A program made the translations under genes and the position numbers. The notes below the pieces were generated by a model, which saw nothing but the letters and a program-made list of their open reading frames with translations, did no database searches and was not told the origin of the DNA. 44,682 nucleotides of DNA. Origin: Sphingopyxis sp. (lineage in GTDB: Bacteria > Pseudomonadota > Alphaproteobacteria > Sphingomonadales > Sphingomonadaceae). Positions 22,887 to 29,024 of the stretch are shown here, piece after piece. The stretch's first letter is position 1; each line of letters begins with the position of its first letter. The DNA is taken from positions 1-44,682 of the forward strand of contig NZ_JAOZVW010000072.1 in NCBI RefSeq assembly GCF_025869345.1, written 5' to 3'.

Positions 22887-23606
22887 TCACGCCTCGACGA
22901 TCGGCGCGAAGCCGCCGTAGATCATGCGCTTGCCGTCGAAGGTCTGGTCGTTCGGATCATGCTGCATCCGCTCGTCCTTCATCACCTTGTCCCAGCCGGC
23001 CATGCGCGTGTCCTTGTCGGGCCATTCGACCCAGCTGAAGACGACGGTCTCGCCATCCTGCCGGTGCGCGGCGCGGTTGTAATCAGTGACCTTGCCGTCG
23101 GGCACGTCGTCGCCCCACGCCTCGACGACGCGCGTCGCACCATGGTCGCGGAAGACTTCGGACGCCTTGGCGGCCATGGCGCGATAGGCGTCCTTGTTGC
23201 CGTCGGGAACGGGGACGAGATAGCCATCGACATAGCCCATCTTGCCGTCGGTGCGGTCGTCGACCATCGAATCGAAACCCGCGAAGATCATCCGCATTCC
23301 GTCGAAGGGCATGTTCGCGCCCATCGCCTCCATGCGCGGGTCGCTCATCATCTTTTCGTTCGCGGCGTCGCGGGTCGCCTTGTCGGGATATTCGAACCAG
23401 CTGAAGACGACGGTTTCGTCGGGCTTCGCCTGCACCGCGCTCTTGAAGTCATTGACCTTGCCGTCGGGGACGTCGTCGCCCCAGGTCTCGACCATCCGGG
23501 CCGCGCCATACTCCTTGAACAGCGGCGCGGCGCCCGCGGCGTGCTTGCGATAGGCTTCCTTGTTGGCGGTCGGCACCGCGAGCACAAATCCTTCTACATA
23601 GGTCAT
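22887..23606 (-). CDS. Tandem DUF1428 protein
   Basis: The 239-residue protein is two DUF1428 domains in one chain. The first starts MTYVEGFVLAVPTANKEAYR and runs to about residue 115; the second starts MGYVDGYLVPVPDGNKDAYR near residue 120. Each has a VVFSWFEYPDK / VVFSWVEWPDK strand, a 'WGDDVPDGKV' loop (ETWGDDVPDGKV, EAWGDDVPDGKV) and a FDG..MI.GGF end. Most family members are single domains of about 115-120 residues, so this is a fusion of a dimer. An in-frame upstream start exists (to 23678) but the extra part is proline/charged filler overlapping the GST, so ATG 23606 is preferred. Confidence 0.9.
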   Translation of the reverse strand: MTYVEGFVLAVPTANKEAYRKHAAGAAPLFKEYGAARMVETWGDDVPDGKVNDFKSAVQAKPDETVVFSWFEYPDKATRDAANEKMMSDPRMEAMGANMPFDGMRMIFAGFDSMVDDRTDGKMGYVDGYLVPVPDGNKDAYRAMAAKASEVFRDHGATRVVEAWGDDVPDGKVTDYNRAAHRQDGETVVFSWVEWPDKDTRMAGWDKVMKDERMQHDPNDQTFDGKRMIYGGFAPIVEA

Positions 23607-23637
23607 CTTGTCTCTCCTCGGGGGCTGGAGTTCGGGA

Positions 23638-24312
23638 TCAGGCGGCGGGCGGTCCCGCTTCTTCGCTGAAGGCGGCAAGCTGCGCGGCGAGCGCGCGCTG
23701 GAAGGCGGGGCGGGCGAGGCAGCGGTCCAAATAGGCCTGCAGCCGCGGCTGCTCGGCGACCAGGCCTGCCTCGACGGCTTCGCGCAGCACGGTCGCCATC
23801 GCGATGTCGGCGACGGTGAAGTCGCCCGCCAGATAGGACTTGTCGCCGATGGCGTCGTTCAGGCGGCCGAGCCGGCCCTGGATGAACTCGATCAGGCTCG
23901 GACGGCGGAGCTTCGCCCATTCCTCGTCTTTCGCGAACAGGTCGACATTGCCGAGTTCGAACAACATCGGCTCGACGCTGTTATAGGCCGCGAACAGCCA
24001 GGCGAGCGTGTTGGCGCGTTGCTGCGGGTCGCGGGGCAGCAGCCGCGCGTCCTTCTCCGCGAGGTGGAGCAGGATCGCGCCGCTTTCGAACAGGCGGACG
24101 CCGCCGTCGTCGAGCACCGGCACCTGACCCCATGGCTGGAACAGGAAATGGTCGGCGGGCCGGTTGATCGCGCTGATCAGATGCTCGGCATAGTCGAGCC
24201 CGATCTCCTCGCACGCCCAGCGCGGGCGGAGATCGCGGACGAAGCCGCGCGCGAAATCGGGCACCCAGTCGAAAGCGGTGATTTCGAGGCGGCTGTCGGG
24301 GTTCACGGGCAT
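23638..24312 (-). CDS. Glutathione S-transferase-like protein (atypical N-terminus)
   Basis: This 224-residue protein has the GST fold: PWGQVPVLDDG with cis-Pro, RLFESGAILLHLAEKDARL for the glutathione site, and a helical C-terminal half with YLAGDFTVADIAMATVLREA. The usual catalytic segment is replaced by DWVPDFARGFVRDLRPRW, where I see no Ser, Cys or Tyr at the usual position, so classical thiolate activation may be missing. It is 29 bp downstream of a close relative (24342-24995), suggesting tandem duplication. It lies 31 bp before the DUF1428 gene on the same strand. Confidence 0.85.
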   Translation of the reverse strand: MPVNPDSRLEITAFDWVPDFARGFVRDLRPRWACEEIGLDYAEHLISAINRPADHFLFQPWGQVPVLDDGGVRLFESGAILLHLAEKDARLLPRDPQQRANTLAWLFAAYNSVEPMLFELGNVDLFAKDEEWAKLRRPSLIEFIQGRLGRLNDAIGDKSYLAGDFTVADIAMATVLREAVEAGLVAEQPRLQAYLDRCLARPAFQRALAAQLAAFSEEAGPPAA

Positions 24313-24341
24313 GGCTCTATTTCCTCGCTTGAGTTTGGGGG

Positions 24342-24995
24342 TCAGGCAGGCAGCGGTTCGCCGACCGCGCAGTCGGCGAGATGCGCCGCCATCGCGCTTT
24401 GAAAGGCCGGGCGCGACGTGCCGCGCGCGACATAGGCGGTCAGATTGGGGTGCGGAGCGAGCAATTGCGGGTCGGCGTTGCGCAGCACGTCGATCATCAC
24501 GATGTCGCCGATCGAAAAATCGGCCTCCAGCCAGTCGCGGTCCCCGAGCGCCTGCGACAAGCGGGCCAGCCGCTGCTCGGCAAAGGGTTTCGCCGCGGCC
24601 GTGGCGCCGGCAAGCCAGTCGGTGCCCTGTCCCTTGACGGTCAGCACGACGAGGGTCTGGATCATCGGTTCGACGCTGTTGAGCGCTGCGATCATCCAAC
24701 TGATCGCGCGCCCGCGCCCTTTTGCGTCGCGCGGCAGCAGGCGCGCGTCGGCTTCGCCGATATGGATCAGGATCGACCCCGTTTCGAACAGGATCAGGCC
24801 GTCCTCCTTATAGACCGGAACCTGTCCGAACGGCTGGTCGGCCAGATAGGCGGGCGCCTTGTCCTCGAAAATGCCGCCGATCAGCCGCGTGCGATAGGGC
24901 CGGCCGATTTCGTCGAGCGCCCAGCGGACGCGGATGTCCTTGATGCGGCCGAAAGCGAAGTCCGGAACCGATCGGTAGGCGGTGATTTCTGGCAC
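24342..24995 (-). CDS. Glutathione S-transferase-like protein (atypical N-terminus)
   Basis: This 217-residue paralogue of the preceding protein begins MPEITAYRSVPDFAFGRIKD, with the same VPDFA...RW pattern and no obvious catalytic Ser/Cys/Tyr. PFGQVPVYKEDG follows, then LILFETGSILIHIGEADARL; the C-terminal helical domain has WLEADFSIGDIVMIDVLRNA. Both paralogues keep the GQVPV cis-Pro segment and the DARLLPRD box. The gap to the VOC gene upstream is 30 bp. Function is inferred only at the fold level. Confidence 0.85.
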   Translation of the reverse strand: MPEITAYRSVPDFAFGRIKDIRVRWALDEIGRPYRTRLIGGIFEDKAPAYLADQPFGQVPVYKEDGLILFETGSILIHIGEADARLLPRDAKGRGRAISWMIAALNSVEPMIQTLVVLTVKGQGTDWLAGATAAAKPFAEQRLARLSQALGDRDWLEADFSIGDIVMIDVLRNADPQLLAPHPNLTAYVARGTSRPAFQSAMAAHLADCAVGEPLPA

Positions 24996-25025
24996 GGCGC
25001 TTCCTCCTCTTCCCCGGCGGGACCG

Positions 25026-25469
25026 TCAGGCGGCCGCTTCGGCGGGCTCGCCGGCCGGGATCGCCGCCGGGTCCATCCACATCACTTCCCAGATATGGCC
25101 GTCGGGGTCCTCGAAGCTGCGGCCGTACATGAAGCCATAGTCCTGCGTCGGGGTCGGATCGGCCTTGCCGCCCGCCGCGACCGCCTTGCCGACCTGTCCG
25201 TCGACCGCGTCGCGGCTGTCGGCCGAGACGCAGAGCAGCACCTGCGCGGCCGTATGCGCGTCGGGGATCGTCTTCGAGGTGAAGGTCGCCCATTTGGCGT
25301 GCGTCAGCAGCATGACGTGGATCGACCCTTCGGCGACCACCATGCAGGCGGCGGTGTCGTCGGTGAAGGCGGGGTTGTTGGCCGCGCCGACCGCTTCGTA
25401 AAAGGCTTTCGACTTTTCGAGGTCGGTGACGGGCAGGTTCACGAAGATCATTTGCGGGGCATCGGACAT
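25026..25469 (-). CDS. VOC family protein (glyoxalase-like)
   Basis: This 147-residue protein has QMIFVNLPVTDLEKSKAFYE at the start, HVMLLTHAKWATFTSK in the middle, LLCVSADSRDAVDGQVGKAV, and YGFMYGRSFEDPDGHIWEVM at the end. This matches the COG3607-type lactoylglutathione-lyase-related proteins. AGGAG lies 8 bp before the ATG. It is the gene directly downstream of tetR (38 bp) and is the first enzyme-like gene of the cluster, so it is likely to be co-expressed with the repressor. In-frame upstream starts run into tetR and are not credible. Confidence 0.9.
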   Translation of the reverse strand: MSDAPQMIFVNLPVTDLEKSKAFYEAVGAANNPAFTDDTAACMVVAEGSIHVMLLTHAKWATFTSKTIPDAHTAAQVLLCVSADSRDAVDGQVGKAVAAGGKADPTPTQDYGFMYGRSFEDPDGHIWEVMWMDPAAIPAGEPAEAAA

Positions 25470-25507
25470 GGGGGAACTCCTCTCGTTTCCTGATAGTTTC
25501 GGCCTGG

Positions 25508-26143
25508 TCAGGTCCGCCCGAAGATCATGCGGACATAACGTGTCAGATGGGCGACGCTTTCCCTGGCAATCGCCGAATCGTTCGTCGTTTTCGCCAGGAC
25601 GAAGCCGCCCTGCAGCACCGACTGGATATGGCGCGCGAGGTCGAGCGCGGTCATGCCGTCGGGCGCGCCATAAGCGTCCATCGCCGCCTCGATGTCGGGG
25701 GCCAGCGCCTCGCAATAGGCGGCGATGCTCGCCTCGCAGGCGAGGCGGATCGGCTCGCTCGTCGCATAGGCGTCCTGCACCATCGTGCCGATGAAGCAGG
25801 TGAAGCCGTCGACCGGACCGTGAAGCAGCGAAAAGCGGAAATCGATATGGCCGAGCAGGCGGTCGAGCGGGTCCTCGAGCCTGGTGTGCGGCAGCATGTC
25901 GAACATCGGTCGCGCCCGCTCGGTCCACGCCTCGGCGGCGGCGACCGCGAGCGCTTCCTTCGATTCGAAATGGTGGAAGAAGGCGCCCTTGGTGACCCCG
26001 GCGGCTGTGCAGATCTGATCGACCGTGGTCGCGGCATAGCCCTGCCGCCGCACCTCCTGATGTGCCGCGGCGATCAGCCGCGCGCGCGCGCTGCCACGCG
26101 GGGTGCGGGCGGGAGGGCCGGAGGAGGAGTGAGTCGTGGTCAT
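25508..26143 (-). CDS. TetR/AcrR family transcriptional regulator
   Basis: This 211-residue repressor has the N-terminal helix-turn-helix (RLIAAAHQEVRRQGYAATTV, DQICTAAGVTKGAFFHHFES with the recognition helix in the second stretch, KEALAVAA) and a C-terminal ligand-binding domain of the TetR_C type (PMFDMLPHTRLEDPLDRLLG, FTCFIGTMVQDAYATSEPIR). Cys133-area residues (TCFIGT) resemble the ligand pocket of AcrR/NemR-like repressors, but the ligand is unknown. The first gene of a co-directional cluster, it probably regulates itself and the cluster through the palindrome at 26153-26172. Confidence 0.94.
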   Translation of the reverse strand: MTTTHSSSGPPARTPRGSARARLIAAAHQEVRRQGYAATTVDQICTAAGVTKGAFFHHFESKEALAVAAAEAWTERARPMFDMLPHTRLEDPLDRLLGHIDFRFSLLHGPVDGFTCFIGTMVQDAYATSEPIRLACEASIAAYCEALAPDIEAAMDAYGAPDGMTALDLARHIQSVLQGGFVLAKTTNDSAIARESVAHLTRYVRMIFGRT

Positions 26144-26152
26144 GCGAATCTA

Positions 26153-26179
26153 CATACCGACTGGTTGGTATGGTGTCAA
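26153..26179 (-). promoter_or_regulatory. TetR-type operator between -35 and -10 boxes of the tetR promoter
   Basis: On the minus strand TTGACA (26174-26179), a 17-bp spacer and TATGTA form a near-consensus sigma-70 promoter. The 20-bp palindrome CATACCGACTGGTTGGTATG (26153-26172; one mismatched pair) covers the spacer and part of the -10, the usual position for TetR-family repression. Only about 7 bp separate the -10 from the ATG, so the transcript may begin at or next to the start codon. Confidence 0.72.
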
Positions 26180-26240
26180 TGGAAGGTTGGGAGCGGTTCG
26201 ATGAACCAGCGCCTGATCCGTCTTCAAGCGCCGGAAAATG

Positions 26241-26428
26241 CGCGCAGAGGCGCAGAGGTCGCAGAGATTTTGTTCACGCGGAGGCGCGGAGGCGCGGAGA
26301 AGAAAAGAGAAGAGGATTCGCGCAGAGGCGCAAAGATCGCAGAGAAGAGAAGAATAGGGCGGCAAAGCCGCCAATCTCTTTCCCCCTTCCTCCTTCTTTT
26401 CTCCGCGCCTCCGCGCCTCCGCGTGAAC
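26241..26428. repeat. Palindromic repeat family E, copy 3 (nested tandem CGCGGAG and CGCAGAG units)
   Basis: Inverted arms at 26272-26304 and 26394-26428 (GTTCACGCGGAGGCGCGGAG against its complement) agree over about 28-30 bp and are built from repeated GGCGCGGA words. Direct repeats at 26241-26266 and 26319-26344 (CGCGCAGAGGCGCA at their starts) lie beside the left arm, and a small GGCGGCAAAGCCGCC hairpin is in the centre. It lies in the 394-bp gap between the TetR gene and comM, and I see no gene there. Confidence 0.85.
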
Positions 26429-26537
26429 CTATTTCCGCCCCCGGAACTTTTCCCGCCACAACGGCCGCAAAAGGGACTCGACCTTCCCGCCTTCCATCCT
26501 ATGAAGGGATGGGAACAAAGGGGGCACAGGGAAAATC

Positions 26538-28046
26538 TTGGTCGCGATCGTTGCAACCGCCGCCTATCTCGGCATCGAAGCGCGCGGGGTCGAGGTGCAG
26601 TGCCAGATCACGCCCGGCCTGCCGCGCTTCGTCGTCGTCGGCCTGCCCGACAAGGCGGTCGGCGAAAGCCGCGAGCGGGTGCGTGCGGCGATCGCGGCGA
26701 TCGGGCTCGCGCTGCCGCCCAAGGTGATCACGGTCAACCTGTCGCCCGCCGACCTGCCCAAGGAAGGCTCGCACTACGATCTGCCGATCGCGCTCGCGCT
26801 GCTCGGCGCTATGGGGGTGATCGATGCCGAAACGCTCGCTTCCTATGTCGTCGTCGGCGAGCTCGGCCTCGACGGGCGCGTCGCGCCGTCGCCGGGCGTG
26901 CTGCTCGCCGCGATCCACGCGGGGAGCGTCCAGCGCGGGCTGATCTGCCCGGCGGCGCAGGGCTCCGAAGCGGCGTGGGCGGGGCATGTCGAAGTGATCG
27001 GCGCGCCCGACCTGCTGGCGTTGCTCGGCCATTTCAAGGGGCAGGCGATCCTGCCGCCGCCGCAGCCGGGCGCGGTCGAAGCGCCGATGCGCGCCGCCGA
27101 CCTCGCGCAGGTGAAGGGGCAGGAGACCGCGAAGCGCGCACTCGAAATCGCCGCGGCGGGCGCGCATAATCTGCTGATGTCGGGGCCGCCGGGGTCGGGC
27201 AAGTCGCTGATGGCGGCGTGCATGCCGGGCATATTGCCCGATCTGACGCCGGCCGAAGCGCTGGAGGTGTCGATGATCGCGTCGGTGGCGGGCGGGCTCG
27301 AGGGCGGACGGCTCGTCCGCGCGCGGCCGTTCCGGGCGCCCCATCATTCGGCGTCGATGCCCGCACTCGTCGGCGGCGGGCTGCGCGTGCGGCCCGGTGA
27401 GGTCAGCCTCGCGCATCTCGGCGTCTTGTTCCTCGACGAGCTTCCCGAATTTCAGCGCGGGGTGCTCGACAGCCTGCGCCAGCCGCTGGAGACCGGCGAG
27501 GTCAGCGTCGCGCGCGCCAATGCGCATGTCACCTTTCCAGCGCGTTTTCAGCTCGTCGCGGCGATGAACCCGTGCCGCTGCGGCCATCTCGGCGATCCGG
27601 CGCTCGCGTGCAGCCGCGCGCCGCGCTGCGCCGCCGATTACCAGGCGAAATTGTCGGGGCCTTTGCTCGACCGCATCGACCTGCATGTCGAGGTGGAGGC
27701 GGTGAGTGCCACCGACCTCGTCCTGCCGCCGCCCGCCGAGGGCAGCGCCGAGGTCGCGGCGCGCGTCGCGGCGGCGCGCAGGGTCCAGACCGAACGCTAT
27801 GCCGGGCACAAGGCGCGCACCAATGCCGAGATCGACGGCGAGCTGATGGAGGCGGTCGCGACCCCCGACGAGGCGGGGCGGCAATTGCTGGCGCAGGCGG
27901 CCGCGGCAATGCGGCTGTCGGCGCGCGGCTATACGCGGATGCTGCGCGTCGCGCGCACCATCGCCGACCTTGCGGGGGCAGAGACGGTCGGCCGCATCCA
28001 TATCGCCGAGGCGCTGAGCTATCGGCGGCAGGCGCCGCGGAACTGA
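26538..28046 (+). CDS. comM: YifB/ComM family Mg-chelatase-like AAA+ ATPase
   Basis: The 502-residue protein has the full ComM architecture: N-terminal ChlI domain (VATAAYLGIEARGVEVQCQI, GLPDKAVGESRERVRAAI, VNLSPADLPKEGSHYDLP) and AAA+ core with Walker A GPPGSGKSLMA, FRAPHHSASMPALVGGG and Walker B FLDELPEF. A sensor region with MNPCRCGHLGDP (zinc-type Cys cluster) and a C-terminal domain ending GRIHIAEALSYR follow. In naturally transformable bacteria ComM is a branch-migration helicase that aids integration of incoming DNA; its role is not known here. The start TTG follows AGGGA and matches the family's usual VA... N-terminus. Confidence 0.93.
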   Translation: MVAIVATAAYLGIEARGVEVQCQITPGLPRFVVVGLPDKAVGESRERVRAAIAAIGLALPPKVITVNLSPADLPKEGSHYDLPIALALLGAMGVIDAETLASYVVVGELGLDGRVAPSPGVLLAAIHAGSVQRGLICPAAQGSEAAWAGHVEVIGAPDLLALLGHFKGQAILPPPQPGAVEAPMRAADLAQVKGQETAKRALEIAAAGAHNLLMSGPPGSGKSLMAACMPGILPDLTPAEALEVSMIASVAGGLEGGRLVRARPFRAPHHSASMPALVGGGLRVRPGEVSLAHLGVLFLDELPEFQRGVLDSLRQPLETGEVSVARANAHVTFPARFQLVAAMNPCRCGHLGDPALACSRAPRCAADYQAKLSGPLLDRIDLHVEVEAVSATDLVLPPPAEGSAEVAARVAAARRVQTERYAGHKARTNAEIDGELMEAVATPDEAGRQLLAQAAAAMRLSARGYTRMLRVARTIADLAGAETVGRIHIAEALSYRRQAPRN

Positions 28047-28049
28047 GCG

Positions 28050-28352
28050 ATGGACGGCGACGAAGCGATCCTGTTCGATGGGGCGATTTTCGAATGGCGA
28101 GGACCGGCGCCCTTTCTGTTCGTCGCGGTTCCCGACGCGCATATCGGCGCGATCCGCTATGCGGGGCTGTCGCTGAGCTATGGGTGGGGCGTCGTGCCGG
28201 TGGTCGCAGAGATCGGCAAAACGCGCTTCGCGACATCGCTCTTTCCAAAGGGCGGCGGCTATCTGTTGCCGGTCAAGGTCGCGGTTCAGAAGGCCGAACG
28301 GATCGGGGTCGGCGACCGGGTTGAGGTCGCGCTGAAAGTCGGCCGACCGTAA
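28050..28352 (+). CDS. DUF1905 domain protein
   Basis: This 100-residue beta-rich protein has the DUF1905 pattern: ILFDGAIFEWRGPAPFLFVA, YGWGVVPVVAEIGKTRFATS, LFPKGGGYLLPVKVAVQKAE and GVGDRVEVALKV. The fold is a small beta-barrel of unknown role; in some bacteria it accompanies YdeI-like proteins. The ATG is 3 bp after the comM stop, so the two may be co-transcribed. I infer no functional relation. Confidence 0.85.
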   Translation: MDGDEAILFDGAIFEWRGPAPFLFVAVPDAHIGAIRYAGLSLSYGWGVVPVVAEIGKTRFATSLFPKGGGYLLPVKVAVQKAERIGVGDRVEVALKVGRP

Positions 28353-28382
28353 AGGCGCCAACGGCAGGCAGGGAGAGGTCGA

Positions 28383-28823
28383 ATGTCGAAGCCAATCAGG
28401 GGATCGTGCCTTTGCGGGGCGGTGTCGTTCGCCATCGAGGGCAAGATCGGCCCGGCCGGACAATGCCATTGCTCGAAATGCCGGAAAGTGTCGGGGACCG
28501 ACGGCAATGCCGTCTTCTATACGTCGGTGCGCAGCTTTCGCTGGCTGAGCGGCGAGGCGAATATCGCCCGCTTCGTGGTGCCGGAAAGCGATGGCTGGAC
28601 GTCCAGCTTCTGCCGGACATGCGGATGCCCGACGCCGCATACCGACGCCGTCGGGAAAATCTATTTCGTGCCCGCGGGCCTGCTCGACGACGATCCGGGA
28701 TTTAGGGGCTATGCCGCGCATATCTTCGTCGGGTCGAAGGCGCCGTGGGTCTGCATCACCGACGACGCGCCGCAATATGTCGAGGGGTTCGGGTCGGCGA
28801 TGGTGGAGCGGGGGCGTTCGTGA
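28383..28823 (+). CDS. GFA-type zinc-binding protein
   Basis: This 146-residue protein has the glutathione-dependent formaldehyde-activating (GFA) zinc motifs: GSCLCGAVSF, CHCSKCRKVSGTDGN and FCRTCGCPTP. These give seven zinc-ligand cysteines in the CxC-type arrangement. The family includes S-hydroxymethylglutathione synthase, but many members lack that activity; gshA in this window makes glutathione available. It is 30 bp after the DUF1905 gene and followed by a family D repeat. I am confident of the fold and not of the reaction. Confidence 0.9.
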   Translation: MSKPIRGSCLCGAVSFAIEGKIGPAGQCHCSKCRKVSGTDGNAVFYTSVRSFRWLSGEANIARFVVPESDGWTSSFCRTCGCPTPHTDAVGKIYFVPAGLLDDDPGFRGYAAHIFVGSKAPWVCITDDAPQYVEGFGSAMVERGRS

Positions 28824-28846
28824 GTCTCCGCGTCGATCCCCACCTG

Positions 28847-28953
28847 CTTCGTCATTCCCGCGAAAGCGGGAACCCAGCGCAACGAGGGAACAGCGCGGCA
28901 GCGCTGTATCCAAGCGTCGCAACTGGGTTCCTGCTTTCGCGGGAATGACGAAG
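28847..28953. repeat. Palindromic repeat family D, copy 2
   Basis: Inverted arms of 31 bp (28847-28877 and 28923-28953; CTTCGTCATTCCCGCGAAAG outer part) differ at one position and enclose 45 bp. Each arm contains its own stem CCCGC-GAAA-GCGGG. It lies between the GFA gene and the diguanylate cyclase gene. Confidence 0.9.
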
Positions 28954-29024
28954 GGGCGTGGTGTTGGCGCGGGCCGCTTTGCCGCGGTAAAGATTTCCCA
29001 AGATATTGGTGCGATAGGGGGCGC

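Noticed and set aside
26241..26428. Tandem GCGCGGA/CGCAGAG repeats as a CRISPR-like array
   Set aside because: The units are 7-10 bp, there are no spacers of constant size, and the parts are inverted. No cas gene is in the window.
26224..26556. Open frame rich in Arg/Gly/Ala/Leu on the minus strand between tetR and comM
   Set aside because: It reads straight through the family E palindrome; the composition comes from the tandem words and it overlaps comM and its start. Such frames appear in many sphingomonad intergenic repeats.
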